Below, piece after piece: positions 24,360 to 33,171 of a DNA stretch of 64,000 bases (its first letter is position 1; each line of letters opens with the position of its first letter). Source of the stretch: Streptomyces sp. NBC_00568 (GTDB lineage: Bacteria > Actinomycetota > Actinomycetes > Streptomycetales > Streptomycetaceae); assembly GCF_026341855.1 (NCBI RefSeq), contig NZ_JAPENW010000001.1, positions 6,749,001-6,813,000 of the forward strand, written 5' to 3'. Below the pieces are notes generated by a model that saw nothing but the letters and a program-made list of their open reading frames with translations, did no database searches and was not told where the DNA came from. The translations under genes were made by a program, and so were the position numbers.

Positions 24360-25325
24360 TCAGAGGCGGGCGGGCAGCCAGCGCAGTTGCTCTGCCTGCT
24401 GGTAGGGGCCGCCGCCCTCGTGGTCGTTGAAGTCGTACACCTCGATCTGCTTCTCCTCGTGGGCCCAGGCGTTGAACGCCGCGAAGACCGTCGACGGCGG
24501 GCAGGTCTGGTCTTCCAGGGCCGCCGAGAACAGGGCGGGCGCCCGGCCGCGCGCGGCGAAGTGGACCCCGTCGAAGTAGGAGAGGGTGCGCAGCACCTGT
24601 CCGGTGCGGCCGCGGTGGGTCTTGAGGTAGCTGCCGATCTCCCGGTAGGGGGTACGGTCCGTGATCGTCGTGGCGCGCGGGAAGTCGCACAGGAACGGCA
24701 CGTCGGGGGCGATCGCCGCCAGGTCGGGCACCAGGCCGCCCACCGCGATGGTGATGCCGCCGCCCTGGCTCCCGCCCAGTGCCGCGACGCGCCCTGAGTC
24801 GACGAGGGGATGCGAGCGAGCCGCCTCCACCGCGCGCACCCCGTCCGTGAACAGGCGCCGGTAGTAGTAGTTCTCGGGCTCCTCGATCCCTCGCGTCATG
24901 AAGCCGGGGAAGGCGGGCGCGCTGCCCACCGGGTCCGGGGTCTCGCCGCCGCCCCAGGCGCTCGCCTGGCCGCGTGTGTCCATCACGAAGTGCGCGAACC
25001 CGGCCGACGCCCACAGCAGATGCGTGTGCGGGAGCCCGCGCCCGCCGCCGTACCCGATGAACTCGACGACCGTGGGCAGCGGCGAGTTCGCCCACGCCGG
25101 CACTGTCAGCCAGCCCTTCACCGGATGGCCGCCGAACCCGGCGAACGTGACGTCGTGGACCGAGACCGTCTTCAGCGGGGTCTCGAACGGCTCGAAGCGG
25201 GCGGAGAGCTCGTGCTCCCGGGCCTCCTGGAGCGTCTTCGCCCAGAAGGCGTCGAAGTCCTCGGGCTCGGTGGACGCGCTGCGGTAGGTGCGGAGTTCGT
25301 CGAGCGGGAGGTCGAACAGGGCCAT
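24360..25325 (-). CDS. Acetylxylan esterase / cephalosporin-C deacetylase family (AXE1)
   Basis: A 321-residue carbohydrate esterase family 7-type enzyme. The triad is in place: Ser186 in GGSQGG, Asp272 in EDQTCPP and His302 in NDHEGG. The N-terminal MALFDLPLDELRTYRSAS and the VMDTRGQ block are typical. Family members remove acetyl groups from xylo-oligosaccharides and similar compounds in the cytoplasm. There is no signal peptide. The ATG at 25325 is the conserved start; upstream DNA is repetitive. Confidence 0.94.
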   Translation of the reverse strand: MALFDLPLDELRTYRSASTEPEDFDAFWAKTLQEAREHELSARFEPFETPLKTVSVHDVTFAGFGGHPVKGWLTVPAWANSPLPTVVEFIGYGGGRGLPHTHLLWASAGFAHFVMDTRGQASAWGGGETPDPVGSAPAFPGFMTRGIEEPENYYYRRLFTDGVRAVEAARSHPLVDSGRVAALGGSQGGGITIAVGGLVPDLAAIAPDVPFLCDFPRATTITDRTPYREIGSYLKTHRGRTGQVLRTLSYFDGVHFAARGRAPALFSAALEDQTCPPSTVFAAFNAWAHEEKQIEVYDFNDHEGGGPYQQAEQLRWLPARL

Positions 25326-25419
25326 CAAGGACCACCTTTCGGCATACGGCGTGCGGTGATCACACCGTACGTGCGCCCTCGAGAGCCCGTCACGCCTTCT
25401 CCAGGAAGCCGACCAGGCA

Positions 25420-25515
25420 GCACGGCAGCACGGCAGCCAGGCAGCCAGCCAGGCAGCCAGGCAGGCAGCCAGGCAGGCAGGCAGGCAGGCAGGCAGCCAG
25501 GCAGGCAGGCGGCCA
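25420..25515. repeat. 4-bp unit array (GGCA/GCCA)
   Basis: About twenty copies of GGCA or GCCA in irregular order fill this stretch between the esterase and stress protein genes. Confidence 0.85.
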
Positions 25516-25590
25516 GCCGGCCCGGCAGTCCGTAGCCCGCAGCCCGCACCCCGCGCAGAACGCAGTCCGTATCCAGCTGCCCTTTGCTGG

Positions 25591-25639
25591 CCCGCAGCCC
25601 GCAGCCCGCAGCCCGCAGCCCGCAGCCCGCAGCCCGCAG
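25591..25639. repeat. 7-bp tandem repeat (CCCGCAG), seven copies
   Basis: Seven perfect copies in a row, followed by degenerate CAGCAGCCCG. The unit is not a multiple of three, which argues against coding. Confidence 0.95.
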
Positions 25640-25880
25640 TCAGCAGCCCGCTGCCCCTGGCGACGGGCGCACAACTCGCCTGCGCCCGTCGGGCCGTGCG
25701 CCCGGTCCAGCCGTGGGCCGAGTCCAGCCGTGGGCCGAGTCCAGCCGACGGTTCCACTCGCGCCCGGTCCCGCACCCCGGGCCGGAAGGCCGCTCGCACC
25801 GACTCCGGCGCCGCGCGACTGATCCCCGCCCGCCGTGGAACCCCGCGCAGCACTGCATCGGCGAACAGGAGACATCAGCC

Positions 25881-26783
25881 ATGAACTCCGGCACCGGCAC
25901 CATCACCGCGGGAATCGACGGCTCGCGCGCGAGCCTGGACGCCGCCGACTGGGCGGCTCGCGAGGCCGGCCGGCGGCGTCTCCCGCTGCGTCTGCTGCAC
26001 GCGGACACCCGGCACCGCGTACCCGCGCGTGTTCCGGACGTCGACGTACCCGCCGGGTGCACCAGGTCGGCGCTCGACCGGGCGGCCGTCCAACTGTCCT
26101 ACGCGCACCCGGCGTTGGACATCGCCGGGCGGGACACCGAGACACCCGCGGTACCCGCGCTGCTCGCGGCGGCCGGCGAGTCCGAGACCCTGGTCCTCGG
26201 CTCCCGCGGCCGTACCGGCCATACCGCCTTGGCCGGCTTCCTGCCCGGCTCGGTCGCCCTGGCGGTCGCGGCCGCCGCCGCGTGTCCGGTCGTCCTCGTC
26301 CACGCGGGCGAACTCCCGGAGGACGAAAGGGAGTCCACCCTCGGCGGCACGCCGCCGAGCGCCGCGCCCTACCTCCCCGTGGTCCTCGGCCTCGACTTGG
26401 AGTACCCCGCCGACGACTTGATCGGCTACGCCTTCGACGCCGCAGCGGTCCGCTCGGCACCGCTCCTCGTGGTGCACGCCTGGACCCCGCCCGCGTACGA
26501 CCGTCGCGCGCCCGCCGTCCCGTCCGACGGCGACGCGCACGACCAGGAAGCCACCCGGCGACGTGCCCTGACCGGCACACTGCGGTCCTGGCGCCACAAG
26601 TTCCCGGAGACCCCGGTCTCGGAACAGGTCGTCCACGGCCACCCCGGAGACCATCTGCTGAAAGCGTCCACCGGCGCGGGTCTGCTGGTCGTCGGCCGCC
26701 GCGCGGGCGAGCGCCTGGGCCGCGCCGCGCGGACTGTCATCCAGCAGGTGACATGTCCGGTCGCTGTGGTGCCGCACGGCTGA
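25881..26783 (+). CDS. Universal stress protein, tandem UspA domains
   Basis: A 300-residue protein made of two UspA domains. Domain one (about 7-145) has the nucleotide-binding pattern GSRGRTGHTALAGFLPGSVA; domain two (about 155-300) has a weaker version, GRRAGERLGRAARTVIQ. Two-domain Usp proteins are cytoplasmic, often bind ATP and respond to stationary phase or hypoxia in actinobacteria. The ATG at 25881 has AGGAGA upstream. Confidence 0.92.
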   Translation: MNSGTGTITAGIDGSRASLDAADWAAREAGRRRLPLRLLHADTRHRVPARVPDVDVPAGCTRSALDRAAVQLSYAHPALDIAGRDTETPAVPALLAAAGESETLVLGSRGRTGHTALAGFLPGSVALAVAAAAACPVVLVHAGELPEDERESTLGGTPPSAAPYLPVVLGLDLEYPADDLIGYAFDAAAVRSAPLLVVHAWTPPAYDRRAPAVPSDGDAHDQEATRRRALTGTLRSWRHKFPETPVSEQVVHGHPGDHLLKASTGAGLLVVGRRAGERLGRAARTVIQQVTCPVAVVPHG

Positions 26784-26917
26784 CGCCGCTCCGGTGGCGC
26801 TCGGTGGCACCGGGCGGCTCCCGCGCCCCACGTCGGCTCACGTCGACTCACGGGCACAGGTCGCCCGACGGGCCCGAGGCCGGTCGTCCCGGCCGTCCGC
26901 ACCTACGGGAACACGCC

Positions 26918-27685
26918 CTAGCCGAACCGCTCGATCCGGATCCGGTCCACCGGCTGCCCCGCCTCCACCAGCAGCCGCGAGGCGTGCTCGGCGAATCCGT
27001 TGGAACCGCAGACGTAGGCCTCCCACCCACCGGGCGGCTGCTCGGCCAGGAGCGGCGCCACATGTGCGGCGGCCATACGTCCGACCCGCACACCCTCCGG
27101 GGCACTCCGTGTGAAGACCGCTGTGGTCTCCTCGCCGTACTCCGCCGCGTAGATGAGCTCTTCGGGGCTCCGCGCGGAGACGAGAAGCCGCACCGGTACG
27201 TCCAGGGCCTGCGCGCGGTGGTGACGCAGCATCGACATCAGCGGGACGACACCGGAGCCGGCGCCGACGAGGAGTGCGGGCCGGTCCCCGGGCCAGGCGA
27301 AGAAGCCGCTGAGCGGGCCGCGCACCTCGACGGAGTCGCCGGGCCGGGCCACGGTGTGGAACCAGCCGGAGACCTCGCCGCCGTCGACGTGGTCCAGGGT
27401 CAGTTCGATGTGACCGGTGTCGTCGGGTGAGGACGCGATGGAGTAGTGGCGCTGCGCCACATACCCGTCCCCGGCGGTCAGCCGCAGCATCAGATGCTGG
27501 CCGGGCAGATGCCCCTCCCAGGCGGGCACGGCGAATCGGAAGGTCGCCGCGTGCGGGGTCTCGCGGCGGACGTCGGTGAGGGTGGCGGTCTGCCAGGTGG
27601 TGGCCGTTCGGGTGTTCACGGCGATCCGTCCGGGCACGGCGAACCGTGTCGGCGGTACGAAGGTCGCTGTCGTCGTCGCTGTCAC
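26918..27685 (-). CDS. FAD/NAD(P)H ferredoxin-reductase-like oxidoreductase
   Basis: A 255-residue flavoprotein reductase: FAD-binding RHYSIASSP, a phosphate-binding region, and the NAD(P)-binding block LLVGAGSGVVPLMSMLRHH with a C-terminal YVCGSNGFAEH. The GTG at 27685 with GGGAGG upstream is preferred over an ATG at 27802 whose extension only translates a short tandem repeat. It lies downstream of the molybdenum oxidoreductase on the same strand and probably passes electrons to or from it. Confidence 0.9.
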   Translation of the reverse strand: MTATTTATFVPPTRFAVPGRIAVNTRTATTWQTATLTDVRRETPHAATFRFAVPAWEGHLPGQHLMLRLTAGDGYVAQRHYSIASSPDDTGHIELTLDHVDGGEVSGWFHTVARPGDSVEVRGPLSGFFAWPGDRPALLVGAGSGVVPLMSMLRHHRAQALDVPVRLLVSARSPEELIYAAEYGEETTAVFTRSAPEGVRVGRMAAAHVAPLLAEQPPGGWEAYVCGSNGFAEHASRLLVEAGQPVDRIRIERFG

Positions 27686-27704
27686 CTGGTGGCCTCCCGC
27701 ATCC

Positions 27705-27803
27705 TGTTCGTTCCCGTCCCTGTCCCTGTCCCCGTCCCGGTCTCCGTCTGTGATTCCGTCCCGGTCCCCGTCCGTGATTCCATCCCCGTCCCTGTCCTGC
27801 ACC
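27705..27803. repeat. Degenerate 6-bp repeat (CCCTGT/CCCCGT) with longer internal duplication
   Basis: Hexamers of the form CCCNGT and a roughly 30-bp duplication around GTGATTCC fill the gap between the molybdenum oxidoreductase and the reductase. In one frame it would encode an Asp/Gly/Arg-rich peptide, which I regard as a by-product. Confidence 0.8.
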
Positions 27804-27862
27804 CGGCCTCGGCCCCCGTCCCCGGACCCTTCCGCGAGGTGTTGTCCGTCCTCGGGATCGTC

Positions 27863-28468
<606 letters not shown>

Positions 28469-28776
28469 ACGGGTGGTGCCTCCAGGACCGGCGGGGACGA
28501 CGGCCCGCGGATCGAGCGTGATCGGCGCGCACCCACGGGTCGGTCTCGCGGGTGCGCACCGGTGCTTAACCATTCAACCGTACGCGTAGACGGACCGTTC
28601 TCCGAGCCCGTGCGGAGCGCTGATCATTGCGGCCGTATGAACTCTTCCGGCGCCCGGGAATAGTCGCGCCGCGATCTTCCTTGCTGCTGATGCCGACTCC
28701 GGTGGCCCGTACACGCACAGCCGGTGAGCGGGGCCGCGACGACCGGTGACGACAGCGAAGGAGAGTGAGGGACCAG

Positions 28777-29697
28777 ATGCCCAAGGCGTACGTCTTCACA
28801 GGGTTCGGGGGTCCGGAGACCGAGGCCCTGGTGGAGCGGGACCGCCCGAGCCCCGGCCCCGGCGAGGTCCTCGTCGCGGTGCGCGCGGCCGGTGTGAACC
28901 CCGTCGACTGGAAGCAGCGCACCGGCCACCGCCGCCCGGGCGGTCCCCGGCGTTCGTTGCCCGCCGTGTTCGGCAACGAGGTCGCCGGGGTCGTCGTGGA
29001 GACCGGCACCGGGGTGACCGGCCTGGCCGTCGGGGACGAGGTCTTCGGGAACCCGGTGGACGGCGGATACGCCGAGTACGCCGTGCTGCCCGTCGCCGTC
29101 ACGGCGCACAAGCCCGCCGGGCTGTCGTTCGCGGACGCAGCGGCCCTGCCCGTCGCGGCGGCGACGGCGTACGACGGAATCCGTCAGCTCGGCCTGCCCG
29201 AGGGCGCGACCCTGCTGATCACCGGCGCGGGCGGCGGAGTCGGGGTCGCCGCCGTCCAGATCGCGCGGGCCTCCGGGCTGCGGGTCGTCGGGGTCGCGAG
29301 CGACGGCAAGAAGGACTTCGTCGAGTCGCTCGGAGCCGTGCACGTCCCGTCGGGGCCGGGCCTGGAGGATCGGCTGCGCGCGGCGGCGCCGACCGGGGTG
29401 GACGCCGTGTTCGACCTCGTCGGGGGAGAGGTGCTGGAGGCCGCGGCGACGCTGCTGGCCGACCGTACGAAGCTGATCACCGCCGCCGACCGCGAGACAG
29501 TGGCGAAGCTGGGCGGCGCGGGCGTCGAGCGAGCCCGTACGGCCGCCGTGCTCGACGAGGTGGGCCGGCTCGCCGCCGAGGGCAGGCTGCGCCCCTTCGT
29601 GACCCGGACGTTCCCGCTCGACCGCGCCGCCGAGGCGCTGCGCACCGTCGAGGACGGGCACGCCCGCGGCAAGATCGTGATCGAGGTGACCGCATGA
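28777..29697 (+). CDS. Zinc-independent MDR (quinone-oxidoreductase-like) NADP-dependent enzyme
   Basis: A 306-residue medium-chain dehydrogenase/reductase of the quinone oxidoreductase group: GVNPVDWKQR near the start, the nucleotide-binding TGAGGGVGVAAVQIA (about 150-165) and a C-terminal DRAAEALRTVEDGHARGKIVI. Catalytic zinc ligands are absent. The ATG at 28777 has GTGAGGG upstream; a GTG at 28765 is possible. It overlaps the GNAT gene by ATGA. Confidence 0.92.
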   Translation: MPKAYVFTGFGGPETEALVERDRPSPGPGEVLVAVRAAGVNPVDWKQRTGHRRPGGPRRSLPAVFGNEVAGVVVETGTGVTGLAVGDEVFGNPVDGGYAEYAVLPVAVTAHKPAGLSFADAAALPVAAATAYDGIRQLGLPEGATLLITGAGGGVGVAAVQIARASGLRVVGVASDGKKDFVESLGAVHVPSGPGLEDRLRAAAPTGVDAVFDLVGGEVLEAAATLLADRTKLITAADRETVAKLGGAGVERARTAAVLDEVGRLAAEGRLRPFVTRTFPLDRAAEALRTVEDGHARGKIVIEVTA

Positions 29698-30407
29698 GCG
29701 CCCATCCGCTGGACAACCCGGCCCTCGGCTCGCTCACCGGGCCTCACGCCCACTTCGCCGAACGCCGTGGACGCGTCCTGCGCTACCCCGTGGACGTGTC
29801 CCCCTGGCTGGCGCTGCCGGACGATCCCGGCGCCGAGGACTGGGCGGATCTGGCCGCCCTGGTGGGGCCCGGCGGCGAGGCTCCGCTGGCCGGGTTCGGC
29901 GGGCGGACCCCGGACGGCTGGGAGGTGACCTTCAGCATCGAAGGCGTCCAGCTCGTCGACGACGGACTCGCCGCGGCGCCGGACGCCGAGGCGGTGCCGC
30001 TCGGCCCCGCCGACGTGCCGGAGATGCTCGACCTGGTGGAACGGACCCAGCCCGGTCCCTTCCTGTCGCGCACCGTCGAGCTCGGCACGTATCTGGGGAT
30101 CCGCCGGGACGGCGTCCTCATCGCCATGGCGGGGGAGCGGCTCCATCCGCCGGGCTGGACCGAGATCAGCGCGGTCTGCACCGACTCCGCCCACCGGGGC
30201 GAGGGCCTGGCCAGTCGCCTGATCCTGGCTGTCGCGCACGGCATCCGGGAACGCGGCGAGACCCCGTTCCTGCACACCAGCGCGGGCAACACCAACGCCA
30301 TCCGCCTCTACGAGTCCCTCGGGTTCACGCTGCGCCGCGGGACCCGCTTCATGGCCGCGCGGGTGCCCGAGCACCTGGGTGACGAGCGGACCGTGGGTGT
30401 GGGATGA
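29694..30407 (+). CDS. GNAT-family N-acetyltransferase
   Basis: A 237-residue protein with a C-terminal GNAT domain: the acetyl-CoA loop DSAHRGEGLASRLI and the terminal NTNAIRLYESLGF. The N-terminal 100 residues are family-specific. It begins inside the stop of the MDR gene (ATGA) and is translationally coupled to it. The acetyl acceptor is unknown. Confidence 0.9.
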   Translation: MSAHPLDNPALGSLTGPHAHFAERRGRVLRYPVDVSPWLALPDDPGAEDWADLAALVGPGGEAPLAGFGGRTPDGWEVTFSIEGVQLVDDGLAAAPDAEAVPLGPADVPEMLDLVERTQPGPFLSRTVELGTYLGIRRDGVLIAMAGERLHPPGWTEISAVCTDSAHRGEGLASRLILAVAHGIRERGETPFLHTSAGNTNAIRLYESLGFTLRRGTRFMAARVPEHLGDERTVGVG

Positions 30408-30466
30408 GACCGCGCAGCTGAGCTCGCGGCCGGCCGCGGGGATGTTCCTGCCGCGGGGATGTTCCT

Positions 30467-30967
30467 TCAGTCCCTCGGCGACCTGCCGTCCGGAGTCACC
30501 GCGGTGGTGCCCGTGGCGTTGTAGCGCATGAGATACGAGGCGAAGCGGGCGAGGTCCTCCTCGGACCAGCCCGTGAGCCGCTCGCGGAACGCCACACGGC
30601 GGCTGCGGGTCACCTGGGCGAGGATCTCCGTGCCCGCCTCCGTCAGATGCAGCACCTGGACGCGGTGGTCCTCTGGGTCCATCCGGCGTTCGATCAGTCC
30701 GGCCCGCTCCAGCGCCGCCACCTGACGGCTCACCGTGGACTTGTCCAGCGCGTAGTGCGCGGCGAGGTCCGTGGCGCGGCAGCCGCCCTTCTCCTCCAGA
30801 TGGCCGAGGAGCGTGTACGAGACCAGGGACAGCTCGGGATGCATGCGTCCCGCCGAGGCGCGGGCCCGCCGCGCGAACACCGTCATCTCCCGCTGGATGG
30901 TCTCCACGGAGGCGTCGGCCGTCGTGCCGTCCGCCGTTCCGGCCTCACCGGCCCCTTCGGACGTCAT
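30467..30967 (-). CDS. MarR-family transcriptional regulator
   Basis: A 166-residue MarR regulator with the recognition helix region ATDLAAHYALDKSTVSRQVAALERAG and the wing DPEDHRVQVLHLT. The ATG at 30967 has GGGAGG upstream; a longer frame from 31090 passes through the operator. A GTTGCATAATACAAC inverted repeat 25 bp upstream is a probable autoregulatory site. The same half-site GTTGCATAA lies in a palindrome before the fadH-type gene at 33172, suggesting a regulon. Confidence 0.9.
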   Translation of the reverse strand: MTSEGAGEAGTADGTTADASVETIQREMTVFARRARASAGRMHPELSLVSYTLLGHLEEKGGCRATDLAAHYALDKSTVSRQVAALERAGLIERRMDPEDHRVQVLHLTEAGTEILAQVTRSRRVAFRERLTGWSEEDLARFASYLMRYNATGTTAVTPDGRSPRD

Positions 30968-30992
30968 CGCGGGACCTCCCTTCGCCACCCTG

Positions 30993-31007
30993 GTTGCATA
31001 ATACAAC
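30993..31007. promoter_or_regulatory. Probable MarR operator
   Basis: GTTGCATAATACAAC is a near-perfect inverted repeat in the promoter of the MarR gene. It shares GTTGCATAA with the site at 33103-33116. Confidence 0.65.
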
Positions 31008-31237
31008 TCGCCGGCGCGGGGAGAGTCGCGCATGCCGGCCGAGGGGGACGCGACGATCACCGGCCCCGGGCTCACCGGCCCCGGGCTCACCCGCGCGCGC
31101 GACGGCCCGCGCGCCGGGGCCTCGCGCCGCGCATCGGCTCCCGCGACGGAGGCCGCGGCGGCCCGTCGCCGACTGATCGTTCCTGTAAAGTGGCCGTCCC
31201 GGCCGTGGACTGTCTCGGCCGATGAGTTGCCGAGGAG

Positions 31238-31309
31238 GTGAGACCCATTACCGCTGTGTCAGGTCGGGTGCTCTCCTTTCCAGGCAACGCGGTCACCGTC
31301 TCCCGGTGA
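31238..31309 (+). other. Probable short leader peptide before the PrmC-like gene
   Basis: A very strong ribosome binding site, GAGGAGGT (31232-31239), precedes a short frame that ends at TGA 31307-31309 and reads TAVSGRVLSFPGNAVTVSR near its end. The start is unclear: ATT at 31247 has ideal spacing (7 bases), GTG at 31256 is 16 bases away, and GTG at 31238 overlaps the binding site. The stop codon lies in one arm of a perfect hairpin. This layout suggests a regulatory upstream peptide. Confidence 0.5.
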
Positions 31310-31311
31310 CC
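31291..31311 (+). promoter_or_regulatory. Hairpin over the leader-peptide stop codon
   Basis: GGTCACCG (31291-31298) and CGGTGACC (31304-31311) form a perfect 8-bp stem with a 5-base loop; the leader TGA is in the second arm. A further imperfect hairpin (CCTTCG / CGAAAGG, 31322-31340) lies just before the ATG at 31352. Ribosome position on the leader could switch these structures. Confidence 0.5.
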
Positions 31312-31351
31312 GTGGGAGCGCCCTTCGGCTCTTCGAAAGGCTCTCGGCTTC

Positions 31352-32146
31352 ATGCCTCCCTTTTCTCCTGATGTCCCTGATTCCACAGACCCCGTGGTCG
31401 CCGCGCTCCGCTCCGCCGGTTGCGTCTTCGCCGAGGACGAGGCGGAGTTGATCCTCTCCGCCGCCCGCACTCCGGACGAGGCCGCCGCGATGGTGGACCG
31501 GCGCGTCGCCGGACTGCCCCTCGAACACGTCCTCGGCTGGGCGGAGTTCCACGGACTGCGCATCACCGTCGAACCCGGGGTCTTCGTGCCGCGCCGCCGC
31601 ACCGAGTTCCTCGTCGACCAGGCTGTCGCGCTCGCGCGGGGCGCGTCCCTCGTCGTGGACCTGTGCTGCGGCTCGGGCGCGGTCGGCGCCGCGCTCGCCG
31701 CGTCCCTCGGCGGGCCCGAACTGCACGCCGTCGACATCGACCCGGCCGCGGTGCGCTGCGCCCGCCGCAATGTCGCGCCGTACGCCGGCCAGGTCCACGA
31801 GGGCGACCTCTTCACCGCGCTGCCCGACACCCTCCGGGGCCGTGTGGACGTCCTGGCCGCCAACGTGCCGTACGTCCCCACCGACGAGGTCGGCCTGCTG
31901 CCGTCGGAGGCCCGTGACCACGAACCTCTGATCGCCCTCGACGGAGGCACGGACGGACTCGACCTCGTGCGCCGGGTCGCCGCCGAGGCGCCGCAGTGGC
32001 TGGCCCGCGGCGGCTGCCTCCTCGTGGAGACGAGCGAACACCAGGCGCCCCTGGCCGTCGAGGTGTTCGCCCGCTGCGGCCTGATCGCCCGGCTGGCCGT
32101 CTCGGAGGAGTGGTACGCCAACGTGGTGATCGGCGTGAAGCCCTGA
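31352..32146 (+). CDS. PrmC/HemK-like protein-(glutamine N5) methyltransferase
   Basis: A 264-residue class I methyltransferase with motif I VVDLCCGSGAVG (about 101-112) and the catalytic NVPY (Asn171-Tyr174) in place of NPPY. The N-terminal helical domain (about 12-60) fits the family that methylates the GGQ glutamine of release factors; a separate PrmC usually sits by prfA, so this is probably a paralogue. Its own ribosome binding site is weak (AAAGG at 13 bases), which makes control by the upstream leader region plausible. Confidence 0.85.
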   Translation: MPPFSPDVPDSTDPVVAALRSAGCVFAEDEAELILSAARTPDEAAAMVDRRVAGLPLEHVLGWAEFHGLRITVEPGVFVPRRRTEFLVDQAVALARGASLVVDLCCGSGAVGAALAASLGGPELHAVDIDPAAVRCARRNVAPYAGQVHEGDLFTALPDTLRGRVDVLAANVPYVPTDEVGLLPSEARDHEPLIALDGGTDGLDLVRRVAAEAPQWLARGGCLLVETSEHQAPLAVEVFARCGLIARLAVSEEWYANVVIGVKP

Positions 32147-32260
32147 CCCCGGGGGCGGGGCGACACGGCCGACATGCCGCGTTCGGGTCCTGATCTGCTG
32201 ATTGTCCCGCCCCGCGCGCCACACTCTGGCTGACCGCAGACGCCGGAGGAAGGCCCGAAC

Positions 32261-33064
32261 GTGAGCAGTGCCCCCGAGAAGTTCGACGCATGGGACATCA
32301 AGGAGTCGGGGCCCGCCGATGCGGGCACGAAGGTGCTGCTGCTGCCCGGCGCCATGTGCAGCACCGCCTTCTACGACGACCTGGCCGCCGCACCGCCGCT
32401 CGCCTCCGCGCCGGTGCGGCTGGTGGCCGCAACCCTTCCGGGCCACGCGGGCACCACACCGCCGCACGATCTCGGCATGGAGAATTACGCGGCGCTGGCC
32501 GGAGCCCTGGCCGCCGAGCGGGGCTGCTCTGTCGTGGTCGGCCACAGCATCGGCGCCAACATCGCCCTGGAGATGGCGGCCGGCGGGCACTTCACCGGTC
32601 CCGTCGTCCTGCTCGCCCCGGCGTTCTCGGCATCCGACGAGGACAAGGCGCTCGTGATCGCCAACACTCTCGGGCGGGTGCCCGGCATCGGGGCGCTGAC
32701 CTGGTCCGGCCTGGTCAAACTGACGCCCCGCGTCATGGTGAGCGAACTGCCCCCGGCCCGCCGCGAGGCGCTGACCGCCGAGTTCGCGAAGAACGATCCG
32801 GCGTTCTGCCGTGCGGCGATGCGGCACTACTTCGACTATCTGGACCGGTACGGATCCCTCGTCTCCCGGCTCCGGGACTCGGGCGTGCCCGCCTGGGTTG
32901 TGCGCGGCGACCACGACGACGTCGGACTGGCGGACGAGGAGCGGGCCGGGCTCGAGGCCAGCCCCAACGTGACCATGGTCGCGGTCCCCGACGCGGGGCA
33001 TCTGGTGATGGTCGACCAGCCCGTCGTGGTCGCGGAACTCGTGGCCCGGGTGGCGCTCGGCTGA
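32261..33064 (+). CDS. Alpha/beta hydrolase
   Basis: A 267-residue hydrolase with LLLPGAMCSTAFYDDL (oxyanion region), nucleophile elbow GHSIGA, acidic loop RGDHDDVGL and final histidine in PDAGHLVMVDQP. The GTG start has GGAGGAAGG upstream. No neighbour suggests a substrate. Confidence 0.88.
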   Translation: MSSAPEKFDAWDIKESGPADAGTKVLLLPGAMCSTAFYDDLAAAPPLASAPVRLVAATLPGHAGTTPPHDLGMENYAALAGALAAERGCSVVVGHSIGANIALEMAAGGHFTGPVVLLAPAFSASDEDKALVIANTLGRVPGIGALTWSGLVKLTPRVMVSELPPARREALTAEFAKNDPAFCRAAMRHYFDYLDRYGSLVSRLRDSGVPAWVVRGDHDDVGLADEERAGLEASPNVTMVAVPDAGHLVMVDQPVVVAELVARVALG

Positions 33065-33102
33065 GTGGACCTCCGGCCCGGGGCGAGTGATCCTCGTCAT
33101 TG

Positions 33103-33116
33103 TGCAACTAGTTGCA
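33103..33116. promoter_or_regulatory. Palindromic operator before the fadH-type gene
   Basis: TGCAACTAGTTGCA is a perfect 14-bp palindrome 55 bp before the ATG at 33172, followed by TAAAG. Its GTTGCATAA half matches the putative operator of the MarR gene at 30467-30967. Confidence 0.65.
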
Positions 33117-33171
33117 TAAAGCGTGGCGTGTCGTCTACAACAGTCGTACGACACCGCGCACGGAGGGCCAG

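Larger units (their letters stand above)
25326..25880. other. 555-bp repeat-rich intergenic region
   Basis: No gene is supported. The region contains a GGCA/GCCA array, a CCCGCAG array and, near 25705-25750, two to three copies of a 17-bp unit around CAGCCGTGGGCCGAGTC. It separates the divergent esterase and universal stress protein genes, so it must also contain their promoters, which I could not define. Confidence 0.7.

Noticed and set aside
25420..25640. Possible CRISPR array
   Set aside because: The repeats are 4- and 7-bp units without spacers and no cas genes are present.
27686..27802. Asp-rich N-terminal extension of the flavin reductase resembling calcium-binding repeats
   Set aside because: It translates the hexamer array; a better GTG start with GGGAGG lies after it.
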